A stretch of 41,462 nucleotides of DNA, from positions 1-41,462 of the forward strand of contig JADFZT010000039.1 in the NCBI GenBank assembly GCA_015232395.1, read 5' to 3'. Positions within the stretch are counted from its first letter, which is position 1. Each line of letters starts with the position of its first letter. This DNA is from Magnetococcales bacterium (GTDB lineage: Bacteria > Pseudomonadota > Magnetococcia > Magnetococcales > JADFZT01). Position numbers and translations under genes: made by a program. Below the pieces are notes generated by a model, which worked only from the letters and a program-made list of their open reading frames with translations, searched no databases and was not told the origin of the DNA. Of the stretch, positions 6,668 to 17,499 are shown piece after piece.

Positions 6668-8071
6668 ATGTACGTACGCAAAATCGAAGTCAAAAATCTC
6701 AAAATGCTGGAGCATTTCATCTGGGAGCTGCCGGAAGATGTCGCCGCTCCGGGATGGCATGTCTGGCTGGGAGATAACGGCTCCGGCAAATCGACCCTGG
6801 TTCGCGCCTGCGCAGCAACGTTGATCGGTCCCCGGGATGCCATGGCTTTGAGGCAACCCTGGGGGGGATGGGTGCGCCAGGACAAAGAAAGAGCCACGGT
6901 TAGACTCGAACTTACCTGGGATAATGAATGGGATAGATGGGCCAGTGTGGACGATATCTGTACTTTAGAAGTTGAGGCCCTAGCCCATGAAGGAGAAATG
7001 GTCGAAAAAAAAGATTTAGGAGCATATGCCGAAAGAGTACATTTAGACATTAATAGATGCCTCGAAGAAAAAATCATACCTCTCGAAATACAAATCGACA
7101 AAATAAACAGGTCTTTTTTTGAAAGCCAAGGACTTTTCCCACCCCCTTTTAATCATGCTTGGGGCTACTGGAAAGGGTGGTTTGCAGCAGCCTACGGCCC
7201 ATTTCGTCGCTTTTCTGGAGGTGGACAAGAGTATAGAGAATTATTTAAAAACCAATCACGCATCTCTCGTTTTTTGTCAGCCTTCGGTGATGACGTAGCT
7301 CTGACTGAGGTAGAACACTGGCTTATGCACCTACGATTTGCCCAGCTGGAACGAAAATCTCTTTTTATGTCCGGCCATACTAAACCACCACCCGTATTGC
7401 TGGACAACCTGATCCACTTCATTAACCATCCTGGATTCCTACCCAACAGAGTACAACTCAAGGAAGTGAATTCTAATGGAATTCAATTTATTGATAGTAA
7501 CGGCTGCCAAATTGACATGAACGACCTGAGCGACGGCTTCCGCTCCATCCTCAGCATGACCTTTGAACTAATCCGCCAGCTAGCTGCCACGTACAGAGAA
7601 GATCGCCTTTTCAATGAGGACAACACCCAGATCCTAGCCCCCGGCGTGGTGTTCATCGATGAAGTGGACGCCCATCTCCATCCCCGCTGGCAGCGGGATA
7701 TCGGACCCTGGCTGACGAAGCTCTTTCCCAACATCCAGTTTTTCGTCACCACCCACAGTCCTCTGGTGTGTCAGGGTGCGGTGAAGGGGTCGGTTTGGCG
7801 TTTGCCTGATCCCGTTGGAGAGGGGGGGCATCCTGGGGGGCAGGTCAAAGGAGAGGCGCTCAATCGGCTGCTTTATGGCAACATTTTGGAAGCTTATGGA
7901 TCCGGGGCGTTTGGTCCAGGGATCAATCGCTCTGAAGAGGGGCATCAGTTGCTGATGGAATTTGCCAAGCTGAATCAGAGGAGTTTCAGAGGGCAACTGT
8001 CACCGGAGGAAGAGGTCAGGAGGCAGGAACTGAACGGGATTTTCAGCGCCACCCTCCCGGAAGACGATTGA
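6668..8071 (+). CDS. ptuA: Septu defence ATPase PtuA
   Basis: A 467-residue SMC/ABC-like ATPase of the AAA_21/AAA_15 group. Visible motifs: Walker A G-D-N-G-S-G-K-S-T (35-43), ABC signature-like L-S-D-G-F-R-S (about 285-291), Walker B with V-F-I-D-E-V-D-A-H-L-H-P (about 327-338), and the switch His in T-T-H-S-P (about 361). The next gene, starting five bases after this one ends, encodes an HNH nuclease; this ATPase-HNH pair is the Septu antiphage system, in which PtuA sits in a complex with PtuB and controls DNA or RNA cleavage on infection. The middle of the gene (about 6950-7500) is visibly richer in A and T than its neighbours, as expected for a transferred defence cassette. Confidence 0.85.
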   Translation: MYVRKIEVKNLKMLEHFIWELPEDVAAPGWHVWLGDNGSGKSTLVRACAATLIGPRDAMALRQPWGGWVRQDKERATVRLELTWDNEWDRWASVDDICTLEVEALAHEGEMVEKKDLGAYAERVHLDINRCLEEKIIPLEIQIDKINRSFFESQGLFPPPFNHAWGYWKGWFAAAYGPFRRFSGGGQEYRELFKNQSRISRFLSAFGDDVALTEVEHWLMHLRFAQLERKSLFMSGHTKPPPVLLDNLIHFINHPGFLPNRVQLKEVNSNGIQFIDSNGCQIDMNDLSDGFRSILSMTFELIRQLAATYREDRLFNEDNTQILAPGVVFIDEVDAHLHPRWQRDIGPWLTKLFPNIQFFVTTHSPLVCQGAVKGSVWRLPDPVGEGGHPGGQVKGEALNRLLYGNILEAYGSGAFGPGINRSEEGHQLLMEFAKLNQRSFRGQLSPEEEVRRQELNGIFSATLPEDD

Positions 8072-8075
8072 CACC

Positions 8076-8873
8076 ATGATCAAGCTCGCCAGCCCAAAGC
8101 TCGATCCAGCCAATCAAGCCTATCTGGACAAAAAACAACGGGAAGTAAATCAATCCGGGAGTTATGGCGATCAAGTTGATGCAGCGAAAACAAAATGGAA
8201 AAACAAAAGCGACAACCATTTTGGTGCCATCCGAAATGTATTGTCAGGAATGACCCATATCGGTCGGCGTTGCCACTATTGTGAGGACTCATACGCTGAC
8301 GAGGTGGAACACATCAAGCCAAAAAATCTCTATCCGGATGAAGCCTTTCAGTGGTCCAACTATCTCTTTTCATGCGGCCCCTGTAACGGCAGCCACAAAA
8401 ATGACCAATTCGCCGTCTTCGATGCCCAGGGACAATTTCACGACATCACTCGCGGCGACAAAGATCCCGTCATCCCTCCCATTCCAGGCGATCCCGCGTT
8501 CATCGATCCCCGAGCGGAAGATCCCATGGATTTTTTGTTTCTCGATCTCATCACATTCGCTTTCCTGCCCCATGCGGATAAAGGCAGGGATGCTCTGAAA
8601 GCGGATTTCACCATCAACACGCTGGGGCTGAACACCCGCACCGAGTTGGTCGATATGCGCAAAAAGGCATTTCGGGACTTCAAGGCCAGGCTGAAGGTTT
8701 ATGTCCAGGAAAAACAGGCTGGCCGGGACATCTCTGACCTGGAAAAAATGCACGAACTGTTTTGGCGAGAGCCCCACGCCAGCGTCTGGCGGGAGATGGT
8801 TCGTAGCCAACCAAAAATCCCGGAACTCAAGAAACTCTTCCAGCAAGCCCCGGAGTTGATGCTGCCACCGTGA
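8076..8873 (+). CDS. ptuB: Septu defence HNH nuclease PtuB
   Basis: A 265-residue protein with an HNH core in its N-terminal half: zinc knuckle C66-H-Y-C69, the catalytic histidine region D-E-V-E-H79-I, the central asparagine segment W-S-N95-Y, and the second zinc pair C100-G-P-C103 followed by N-G-S-H-K-N. The C-terminal half is helical and charged, suited to binding the ATPase. It follows ptuA by four bases and is co-transcribed. No reverse transcriptase or retron RNA is next to it, so this is a stand-alone Septu rather than a retron-Septu hybrid. Confidence is high for HNH nuclease and good for PtuB. Confidence 0.85.
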   Translation: MIKLASPKLDPANQAYLDKKQREVNQSGSYGDQVDAAKTKWKNKSDNHFGAIRNVLSGMTHIGRRCHYCEDSYADEVEHIKPKNLYPDEAFQWSNYLFSCGPCNGSHKNDQFAVFDAQGQFHDITRGDKDPVIPPIPGDPAFIDPRAEDPMDFLFLDLITFAFLPHADKGRDALKADFTINTLGLNTRTELVDMRKKAFRDFKARLKVYVQEKQAGRDISDLEKMHELFWREPHASVWREMVRSQPKIPELKKLFQQAPELMLPP

Positions 8874-8901
8874 AAAAACACAATTCGGCCCAGCGGAGGC
8901 G

Positions 8902-9066
8902 TTATTTCCCCCCCGCACCCATCTTCCACAGCACCGATTGATCTCCGCCCATCATGGTTTGGGGGAGTGCGCCGTCCCAGTTTTGGGCGCGGACATAATC
9001 CACCATGTTGGTGGAATCCTTGAGGGCTTCGGCTTTTTTGACAATTGCTCCCAATAATCCATACAT
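8902..9066 (-). CDS. possible 54-residue protein or gene remnant
   Basis: An open frame of 54 codons, M-Y-G-L-L-G at the start and A-G-G-K at the end, with natural-looking composition (an amphipathic N-terminal helix, then G-G-D-Q-S-V-L-W-K). It is not recognised. No ribosome-binding site is visible: the sequence right before the ATG is an in-frame TGA and then the 81-bp dispersed element. It may be the 3' end of a gene that the element has replaced or separated from its start. Listed with low confidence. Confidence 0.35.
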   Translation of the reverse strand: MYGLLGAIVKKAEALKDSTNMVDYVRAQNWDGALPQTMMGGDQSVLWKMGAGGK

Positions 9067-9076
9067 TCAAAAAAGA

Positions 9077-9157
9077 TTTTGACTCTATACTATCAAAAAA
9101 AAAGATGGGGGGAATTGGGGGGAATTCCTTCCCCCCAAGGTCTGTCTTTTGATCTTG
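9077..9157 (-). repeat. 81-bp dispersed hairpin element, copy B
   Basis: Reverse-complement copy of 54-134 (five mismatches, no gaps). It lies nine bases beyond the stop of the A/V-ATPase D gene. With copy A it forms an inverted pair bracketing about 9 kb that contains the redox/metal module and the Septu genes. Confidence 0.85.
9095..9138 (-). terminator. terminator of the A/V-ATPase operon within copy B
   Basis: Read on the minus strand, an 8-bp stem TTGGGGGG/CCCCCCAA (9115-9138, 8-nt loop) is followed by a C6 run and then nine T residues (9103-9095). The spacing between stem and T tract is longer than in a classic terminator, but a C6/G6 pairing alternative can bring them closer. It sits directly after the last gene of the ATPase operon. 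Confidence 0.5.
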
Positions 9158-9166
9158 AACCTAATC

Positions 9167-9778
9167 TTACAGGTGAGCGCTTTCCATCCCCGGCAGGCGC
9201 ACCCGGACCGACTCTTCCTGCTCCATCTCTTCCAGCCGCTGATCCATCTCGTGGATTGCCCCATCCAGCTCCGGCAAAATGACATCTTCCAAAGCCCGGG
9301 CTCGGCGTTCGGTGCGTTTATATTCATACAGCAGCCGTCGCAGGTTACCGGAAAGCACCGCCAGCTCCGAGAGCTTGGCCAAGGCTTTTTCATACCCTTC
9401 CCGGCAGGCGGCCACCTCTGGGGAGGGGTTGACCGCCGGGGGGTGTTCCACCTCTCCCGGGTGATCCTCAGCCTCCACCAGGCGCACACCAAAAAAGCGG
9501 CGCTCGGATTGAATAATCGTGGTGTCGTCGTTGGTTTGGGCGGGCTGAACCTGCACCCCTTCCAGGCCGTGGCGTTGGACCCCGTCAGCCAGGGCGCTGA
9601 TGGCCTCCCCGTGGATTTCCCGGAAGCTTTGATCAAGCTTTTGATAGCGCTCCAGCAGGCGCATCATTTCAGCCGCCAGGAGCAGGCGCTTTTCATCCAA
9701 AAAGCGAAAGCCCTCTCCCATGACATGCCGTTCGTCCTTGGCTTCCAGGAGGGCGCTGCGGGTGGGGGTAATCTCCAT
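9167..9778 (-). CDS. atpD: A/V-type ATPase subunit D (central rotor shaft)
   Basis: A 203-residue, mostly helical protein. The N-terminal I-T-P-T-R-S-A-L-L-E-A-K and the C-terminal N-L-R-R-L-L-Y-E-Y-K-R-T-E-R-R-A-R segments are the two long helices typical of subunit D, the axle that turns inside the A3B3 ring. The ATG at 9778 was preferred: GAAGGG lies ten bases upstream, while a TTG six codons earlier (9796) has no room for one. It is the last gene of a nine-gene operon, 50 bases after subunit B, in the same position as in other bacterial V-ATPase operons (A-B-D). Confidence 0.85.
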   Translation of the reverse strand: MEITPTRSALLEAKDERHVMGEGFRFLDEKRLLLAAEMMRLLERYQKLDQSFREIHGEAISALADGVQRHGLEGVQVQPAQTNDDTTIIQSERRFFGVRLVEAEDHPGEVEHPPAVNPSPEVAACREGYEKALAKLSELAVLSGNLRRLLYEYKRTERRARALEDVILPELDGAIHEMDQRLEEMEQEESVRVRLPGMESAHL

Positions 9779-9828
9779 CGATTGGTAACCCTTCAAACCC
9801 CTTCAAATGAAACCCCGGTGGGGTTGTT

Positions 9829-11237
9829 TTACTTCCGCCTGATATTTTGGGCGATCTGCTCGTCGGACAATCGGGAAAATTCCGAATCAGGCAGCAGGGA
9901 CAACAGCTCCCAACCCATGGCCATGGACTCCTCCAAGGTACGGGAAGCCTGCTGGCCGACAAAACGCTCTTCGAAGACCTTGCCGAATGCCAGATAGGTG
10001 CGGTCGGTTTCGGTCAAACCATCCGTCCCCACCACATTGGCCAACAGCCGCACCTGGGTGGTTTGGGAATAGCTGGCGTAGAGCTGGTTGGAAAGATCCG
10101 GATGGTCCGGGTGGGTGAAGCCCTCGCCGATGCCATCCTTCATCAAGCGCGAAAGGCTCGGCAGCACCGAAATCGGCGGAAAAATCCCCTGGCGATCCAG
10201 CTTGCGATCCAGGGTAATCTGCCCCTCGGTGATATAGCCGGTGAGGTCGGGAATAGGATGGCTGATATCATCCGCAGGCATAGTCAAAATCGGCAGCTGG
10301 GTCAGCGTGCCCTTGCGCCCCTGGATGCACCCGGCCCGCTCGTAGAGTGTCGCCAGATCGGAATACATGTAGCCGGGATAGCCTTTGCGGCTGGGGATCT
10401 CGCCGTGGCTGGCGGAAACCTCCCGGAGGGATTCACAATAGTTGGTCATGTCGGTGATGATCACCAGCACATGCCGCCCCTCGACAAAGGCCAGATATTC
10501 CGCTGCGGTCAGGGCAAAACGGGGGGCCAGCAGTCGCTGGGTGGAGGAGTCGGAAGCGAGGTTTAAAAACAGCGCCGTATGACCCAAAGCGCCACTCTCT
10601 TCCAAAGTTTTACGGAAGGTGTCGGCGGTGTCGTGGGGCACCCCGAGGCCTGCAAAAACGATGGCAAACCCCTCCCCCTCCTCAGCACCATCCTTCTTTT
10701 TCCCCACCTCTCCCGGCAGCCGGGCGTGGAGGGCGATATCCAGAGCCAGTTTATTGTGGGGAAGCCCGCCCCCTGAAAAGATCGGCAGCTTTTGACCCCG
10801 CACCAGGCTGTTCAACAGATCAATGGAAGAGACCCCGGTCTCGATAAAATCCGCCGGTTTTGCCCGCCGCAGGGGATTGATGGCCGCGCCATCGATCGGC
10901 AGATTTTCCACCGCCGCGATCGGGGGACCGCCGTCGATCACCTGGCCCACCCCATTAAAAACCCGCCCCAGCACCCCCGGCCCCAAATTGAAGGAGATGG
11001 GGGCTCCGGAAAAACGCACCCGGGTTTCATCCAGAGCCAAACCGCTGGTCGCCTCCAGCACTTCGATGGTCATGTAGTCGTCGTCCAGAGCGGCGATGCG
11101 ACCCAGACGCCAGCGGCCATCGTCTCCCATCACCTCCACCGCTTCGTTCAAGCCCACATCCACCCGACGCTTGGCGAAAAGCAGGGGGCCTTCAATCCGG
11201 GTGACCGCACCGGACTCCTGAAGATTGACCAATTCAC

Positions 11238-11241
<4 letters not shown>
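9829..11241 (-). CDS. atpB: A/V-type ATPase subunit B (non-catalytic)
   Basis: A 470-residue nucleotide-binding subunit. The P-loop position reads G-G-G-L-P-H-N-K (157-164), the altered Walker A diagnostic of the regulatory B subunit of V/A ATPases, rather than the catalytic form. Further on it has the expected [10 protein letters not shown] and P-G-Y-M-Y-S-D-L blocks. Three B subunits alternate with three A subunits in the cytoplasmic head. The ATG overlaps the stop of the A gene by four bases, which couples their translation in equal amounts. Length matches the family. Confidence 0.95.
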
Positions 11242-12994
<1,753 letters not shown>

Positions 12995-12998
<4 letters not shown>

Positions 12999-13651
12999 GT
13001 TTGACCCCCGGTGGTTTCCAAAAGCGCCAGCAGCCGGGCATCGATGGCCCCACGGTCGGCTTGCAGTCCCTCGGCGCTGCCGTCGATGCAGGTTCCCCCG
13101 CTACAGATGCAAAGCCCCGCTGAAAGGGTGGCATCCACCTCAAAACGGGTTGTCTCCCCAACCTCTTGCGTCACGCGCTCTCCCCCATCCTTATTATCAC
13201 CAACCGCTCCCCCACGGCGCAGCTCACCGCTCTCCCACCCCTGGGGATGACGCACCCGCCAGGGGCCTGGTGGCAGGTGGGTGGTGGCCTGTTTTACCAG
13301 ATGCCCGACCCATCTCCCCCGCGCCCGGGGATCTTCCCAGCGTCGCTGCAACTCCGTTCCCAGCAGCACCCGCCCTTTTTTGATCAGAGTGTTGGCCACC
13401 TGTAAGCGGTGTTGGCGAAATTCGGTTTCCTGCTGGGCCCGGGCGCTTTTCAAGGCGCGGGATTCCCGCTCCCGCTCCTCCCTGACCACCTTGTGCATGC
13501 GATCCCGGGCCTCCCGGTGGGCTGCCCGGGTGATTTGGGCCGCCTCCTGTCGGGCTTCGGCCAAAATCTCTTCACAGCGCGCCACCCGCTCCGCCTCCAC
13601 CAGATCCAACATGGCGGTCAGGCGGTCGGGCTTTTTTTCAGCTTTACTCAT
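12995..13651 (-). CDS. atpE: A/V-type ATPase subunit E (peripheral stalk)
   Basis: A 218-residue protein: a long charged N-terminal helix (about 15-110, rich in Arg, Glu and Ala), then a C-terminal alpha/beta domain with the pattern F-E-V-D-A-T-L-S-A-G-L and G-G-T-C-I-D-G-S that resembles the globular end of subunit E. With subunit G it forms the stator stalk. The ATG at 13651 was chosen (M-S-K-A-E-K-K): it overlaps the F stop as ATGA, and the longer open frame upstream is only an antisense-like shadow over the F gene. C-terminal cysteines (C-I-C and T-C) are unusual for the family. Confidence 0.8.
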
Positions 13652-13944
13652 GCCCCGATCCCCAGGCTGTTTTTGAGCATCACCGCAATATCCGGTGGCC
13701 CAACGCCCCCTCGGGCGTCCGGAATCACCAATACCATGGGATGTACCCCCATCAATACCTTGGCCAGATGCGCTTCGGCGATCTGCCCGGCCACCTCCCC
13801 GGTCAGGAGGATCAGGTCGGCGTGATCCATCCCCTTTTGCAGGGTCTGCCACTCTTCCCCCGCTGCCGGGATTTCAGTGCGCACCCCCGCCAACCGCCAA
13901 CCGGCCGCAGAGACCTCGTCACCGATAAAAAGGGGGGCGGGCAT
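13648..13944 (-). CDS. atpF: A/V-type ATPase subunit F
   Basis: A 98-residue protein with the short alpha/beta fold of subunit F: F-I-G-D-E-V-S-A-A-G-W-R-L-A-G at the start, the D-L-I-L-L-T strand mid-way and V-L-V-I-P-D-A in the C-terminal half. Subunit F binds the D shaft and modulates ATP hydrolysis. The ATG shares one base with the stop of the K gene at 13944, and its own stop overlaps the E start by four bases. Length matches the family. Confidence 0.85.
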   Translation of the reverse strand: MPAPLFIGDEVSAAGWRLAGVRTEIPAAGEEWQTLQKGMDHADLILLTGEVAGQIAEAHLAKVLMGVHPMVLVIPDARGGVGPPDIAVMLKNSLGIGA

Positions 13945-14294
13945 CAGCCCAGACGGTTCAAAATGAGGATGGAGACGATGAGGCCGTAGATGGCGATCCC
14001 TTCCGCCAGCCCCACCAAAATCAACATCCGGCCCATCAGCTCCGGTTTTTCGGTGATGGCGCCGATGGCGGCGCTACCGACGGTCGCCACCGCATAACCC
14101 GCCCCCAGGGAGGAGACCCCGGTGGCGAGGGCGGCTGCCAGATAGCCCCATCCCGCATCCACCGGCGGGGCGCTGGGGAGTACCGCTCCCCCAGAGGCCA
14201 GGGCCGGAGAGCCCATCAACAACAGGGTGGCTCCAGCGGCCAAAATTCCGGTAAAAACAGTCAAGGCGACGATCAACTTGGTACGTGCGGGCAT
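13944..14294 (-). CDS. atpK: A/V-type ATPase proteolipid subunit K (c ring)
   Basis: A 116-residue hydrophobic protein: an N-terminal signal-like helix (7-28), a short polar linker, then the proteolipid hairpin (about 49-78 and 90-113). The ion-binding carboxylate is E98 in G-L-A-E-G-I-A-I-Y-G-L, with the loop T-E-K-P-E-L before it. The c subunit is a single hairpin rather than the four-helix double form of some V-ATPases. The residues around E98 look more like proton-binding than sodium-binding rings, but this is a tentative reading. A strong AGGAGGG lies before the ATG, fitting the high copy number needed in the ring. Confidence 0.85.
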   Translation of the reverse strand: MPARTKLIVALTVFTGILAAGATLLLMGSPALASGGAVLPSAPPVDAGWGYLAAALATGVSSLGAGYAVATVGSAAIGAITEKPELMGRMLILVGLAEGIAIYGLIVSILILNRLG

Positions 14295-14427
14295 TTTTAC
14301 TCCCTCCTGAAGGATCCTTCAAACCAACGCTTGATATCGAGTGAATGCTTATAAATCCCTAATTCTCAACGGTCCCTTGCTACCAGACCGGTTCAGTCAT
14401 GCCAAGGTGTGCTTCGGCGGCTGTCGT

Positions 14428-16266
14428 TCAAGGCACGCTCTCATAACCCGGCGGTGGGGAGAGGGGCTTGAAGGGCCTGCCATCCCCGGTGAGAAAGCGC
14501 ACAAAAAATTCAAACAGCACCAGCCGTGTGGTCTGCACCGAAACCACCAACCCTTCCAGCACCAATATCAGTAGATTACCCAATATCAGCACCACCAACC
14601 CGGCCACCCCCCCACCCACCACATCGGAAAGGGTCAAAACCGCCTGGGAGAGCCCCGCATGGGCCAGGGCGAAGGCCCCCACCCGGGAAAAGGAGAGGGT
14701 GTTGATCATCAGCTGCAGGCCTGTTTCCAGCAGATGGCCCAGCCCCGTCAGGAGCGTCATCACCCCCGGCTTGAGGCGCTGTCCCCCCAGCAGATACCAG
14801 ACCACCCCCGCCCCTGCGATCCAGGGACCAGCCGGGTGGACGATGGTGGTGAGCAGCCCCAGATAGAGCAACACCTCGCCAACATCCTTTTTCAGCCATT
14901 TATCCTGCTGCCCCCGCCAAGAGGCCCCCAGGCCGTTTAAAGCCAACCCCGTCAAAATCACCAGCGCCCCCAATAACATGGGGGTACCCAGCACCTCCAG
15001 GGGGTGGGCCGTGGGGTGGAGCCAGAGGGGAGGCATGATATCCTCCCGACAAAAGATGGAGCCAAAGAGAAAACCAAACACGATGGCCATCGCGCCACCG
15101 CTGACCAAAAGCGCCCCCCCCGGAAGTTTTTTCTCCCGCAGATACCAACCGAGCCCCAAGAGTACCGCTCCCTGGCCCACATCGCCAAACATATAGCCAA
15201 AGAGCAGCGGGGCCAATATCGCCAATATCGGGCTCGGATCGGCCTCCTGCCCCCCAGGGGTGCCCAGCAGTTTGGGAAATATTTCGAAGGGTTTGGCCCA
15301 CCAGGGATTGGCCAGCACCAGAGGGGGCTCTCCCGGGGGTTGGGCTGAAAATCCCAGCAATCCCCGCACGCCGGCCTTTTCCAAAGCCCGGTTTAAAACC
15401 GCCTCATCGTCCCGGTCGGTCCAACCGGTCACCAGGGCAAAGTGGCCACTGCCGGAGACCTTCTCCACCGTGGCATAAAACCATTGCAGCTCGGCCACAG
15501 CCCCCAAATATTCAGGGATCCGATATTGCTCCCCCAGAGCTTTGAGCTGCCGCTCCAGATCCGCCAATTGATGGCGTGCTGCCAGCGCTCTCTTTTCCAA
15601 CTCGGTCAGCGCTTCATGGGGGAGGCCCCGCAACCAGTCGGGGAGGGTCAGGGGGCGCCCTTTGGCGGCGACCACCTGATCAGAAAGGCGCGCCATCGCC
15701 TCCCGGGGAGCGACGGCTGCCCAAAAATGGTGTTGCCGGGTCGTCACCCCATGCACCATCACCTCGGGCTCCACCTCCAACTCTTCGCCTCCTGTCGGAA
15801 GCAAAAAAAGGCCGCTTTCCAGAACGCCTTGAGCCCCCATGCCCCGCCTGAGCAGAGAGAGATCCAACGACCCCTCCCCCATGGCGATGAGCCACTCCTC
15901 CAGGAGTTTCAGCTCCAAGGCCTCCGCCCCCCGGGCCTGGTGCGCCATTACCAGAGGTTCCGCTTTCCCTTGCCACCCTTCCAGAGCCGCCACAGCCTGG
16001 GCCATCAGGGTTCGGGGATTGTTCAGCAGTGGGTCAGAACCCCTATTTTCAGCGGCAGGCCAGTAGGGGCGAAAGCGATCACTCAGGTGCTCAAAACGAT
16101 CCAAAAGCGGGGCCAGCTCCGGCAGAAGCGTCGGATGCATCTCCCGGCCATCCGCTTCCAGCTCCACGGCTCTGCGGGCTGCCAGCAACGCCACCGAACG
16201 GGGCAGGTCGTCCCTGGTGACCACCAATCGAAACCAGCGGGCCGGTTTGGGGCGGGAGATGATCAT
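14428..16266 (-). CDS. atpI: A/V-type ATPase subunit I (membrane stator, a-like)
   Basis: A 612-residue protein with a long cytoplasmic N-terminal half (coiled coil about 200-250) and a C-terminal half with about seven membrane segments. The F-G-Y-M-F-G-D-V-G-Q-G block marks the start of the membrane domain, and L-S-F-S-R-V-G-A-F-A-L-A-H-A includes the conserved Arg that faces the c-ring carboxylate. It provides the ion half-channels. The N-terminus overlaps the C subunit stop by four bases. Downstream, 133 bases without a gene separate it from subunit K, room for an internal control point. Confidence 0.9.
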   Translation of the reverse strand: MIISRPKPARWFRLVVTRDDLPRSVALLAARRAVELEADGREMHPTLLPELAPLLDRFEHLSDRFRPYWPAAENRGSDPLLNNPRTLMAQAVAALEGWQGKAEPLVMAHQARGAEALELKLLEEWLIAMGEGSLDLSLLRRGMGAQGVLESGLFLLPTGGEELEVEPEVMVHGVTTRQHHFWAAVAPREAMARLSDQVVAAKGRPLTLPDWLRGLPHEALTELEKRALAARHQLADLERQLKALGEQYRIPEYLGAVAELQWFYATVEKVSGSGHFALVTGWTDRDDEAVLNRALEKAGVRGLLGFSAQPPGEPPLVLANPWWAKPFEIFPKLLGTPGGQEADPSPILAILAPLLFGYMFGDVGQGAVLLGLGWYLREKKLPGGALLVSGGAMAIVFGFLFGSIFCREDIMPPLWLHPTAHPLEVLGTPMLLGALVILTGLALNGLGASWRGQQDKWLKKDVGEVLLYLGLLTTIVHPAGPWIAGAGVVWYLLGGQRLKPGVMTLLTGLGHLLETGLQLMINTLSFSRVGAFALAHAGLSQAVLTLSDVVGGGVAGLVVLILGNLLILVLEGLVVSVQTTRLVLFEFFVRFLTGDGRPFKPLSPPPGYESVP

Positions 16267-17024
16267 GAAGCCCCCCCACCAGGGGCAAAAAGCAGTCGCC
16301 TGGCCAAAGCCCCCCGCAGCCGTTCCAGCTCCAGCGCGGTGAGAAAAAGATGAATGAACACAGCAGAAGGTTTCAGCAGATGACGGCGAAATCGCAACAC
16401 CAGCTGTCGGCGCAGCCCCTCTCGACCGGTTTCACTCCCCGGAAGGGCTGCCGCCAACGCTTCCAAATGGGACTCCACCAGCTGGATCAACCCCTTGAAG
16501 GCTGCCTTTTGATGACGATCCAGGGCGGGCATCAACCGAAAAAAATGGGTTCCCCAAGCTGTCAGCATCGAAGCCTCAGAGCGATCATGGGTGAGAAGGA
16601 GTCCCAGGTCGGCGACGCCTGCCCCCCCTTTGGCCCCCTCCGCATCCACCAGAGGCCCCAACAGGGGATCTTCAAACATCCAGGAAAGAGGCGTCCCCCC
16701 CCCCTTGAGATAGGCCAAGGCAGGCAGCTCCGGCAAAACCCCGGTCCACTGCACGGCTGGTTGCCAGGGGATGGGCAGCCAGGAGGCGACCTCGGATACG
16801 TGGAGGCGGAATCCTTCCCGCAGACGCCCTTCAAGTTGATGGATGGTGGTTTCCGGCGCGATGTTGAGTAACCAGGGAGCCAGGTCCGTCTCCCGGGCTT
16901 GCTGGAGAAAGGGTGAAAACGCCTCAATGGCCAGCAGCCGCTCCCATTCGGTTTCGTCCAGATGGCGTTTGTGGCGGGCCTGAATCCGGGCCTGGGCATA
17001 TGGAAAACCCACCCCCCCCATCAT
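16263..17024 (-). CDS. atpC: A/V-type ATPase subunit C (AC39-like)
   Basis: A 253-residue, mainly helical protein that starts M-M-G-G-V-G-F-P-Y-A-Q-A-R, close to the opening G-Y-x-x-A-R-x-R-A of AC39/subunit C. It links the rotor shaft to the c ring. The sequence is otherwise divergent, shorter than the usual ~330-350 residues, and the identification leans on its N-terminus, helical character and operon position between G and I. Two adjacent ATGs are possible; the first has GGAG eight bases upstream. Confidence 0.7.
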   Translation of the reverse strand: MMGGVGFPYAQARIQARHKRHLDETEWERLLAIEAFSPFLQQARETDLAPWLLNIAPETTIHQLEGRLREGFRLHVSEVASWLPIPWQPAVQWTGVLPELPALAYLKGGGTPLSWMFEDPLLGPLVDAEGAKGGAGVADLGLLLTHDRSEASMLTAWGTHFFRLMPALDRHQKAAFKGLIQLVESHLEALAAALPGSETGREGLRRQLVLRFRRHLLKPSAVFIHLFLTALELERLRGALARRLLFAPGGGAS

Positions 17025-17145
17025 GACACGCTCCCATTGACGGCCTCAATTGCAACGCTGGATTCAACCTGAACAGAAACAGCTGTGATGACCCCAGAGA
17101 TGGCCCAGCCTAAAATCCGGCTTGAACGCCCAAACGCGATGCCCA

Positions 17146-17499
17146 TCAAGCTGACTCACCACCGGTCAGCTGGTCGGCCAGGATGGCTACCGCTTCGGCC
17201 AGGGGTTGGTCGGCGGCGCTGGGGCGCACCTTGTGACCCATGGCTCGTTGGTTGTCCAGGAGCATGTGATCGATGCGGTTGTTGATTTTTTTGTTCCGGC
17301 GCTTGCGCAGGCGGCTGATGCGCTTGTCGAGCCGCTCTTCAATCCGTCGAGCCTCTTCCCGGGCGATCAACAGCAGACGTGCGGACTCTTCCCCACACCT
17401 GGCCACCGATTCCCGAGCCGACTCCTCAGCGGCCAGCACCTGGTTGATGGCGGCTTCCACCGATTGACCCCCACTCCCCCCCGATCCGGAATCAGCCAT
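17146..17499 (-). CDS. A/V-type ATPase subunit G-like stalk protein
   Basis: A 117-residue protein, first gene of the operon. After a Gly/Ser-rich head it is one long charged helix (E-S-A-R-E-S-V-A-R, then E-E-A-R-R-I-E-E-R-L-D-K-R, then K-R-R-N-K-K), the pattern of the G (H) subunit that pairs with E in the peripheral stator. The ATG at 17499 was chosen because GGAGGAG lies six bases before it; a longer frame begins at 17583 but has no such site. Sequence alone would not prove the family; the operon position makes it likely. Confidence 0.7.
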   Translation of the reverse strand: MADSGSGGSGGQSVEAAINQVLAAEESARESVARCGEESARLLLIAREEARRIEERLDKRISRLRKRRNKKINNRIDHMLLDNQRAMGHKVRPSAADQPLAEAVAILADQLTGGESA

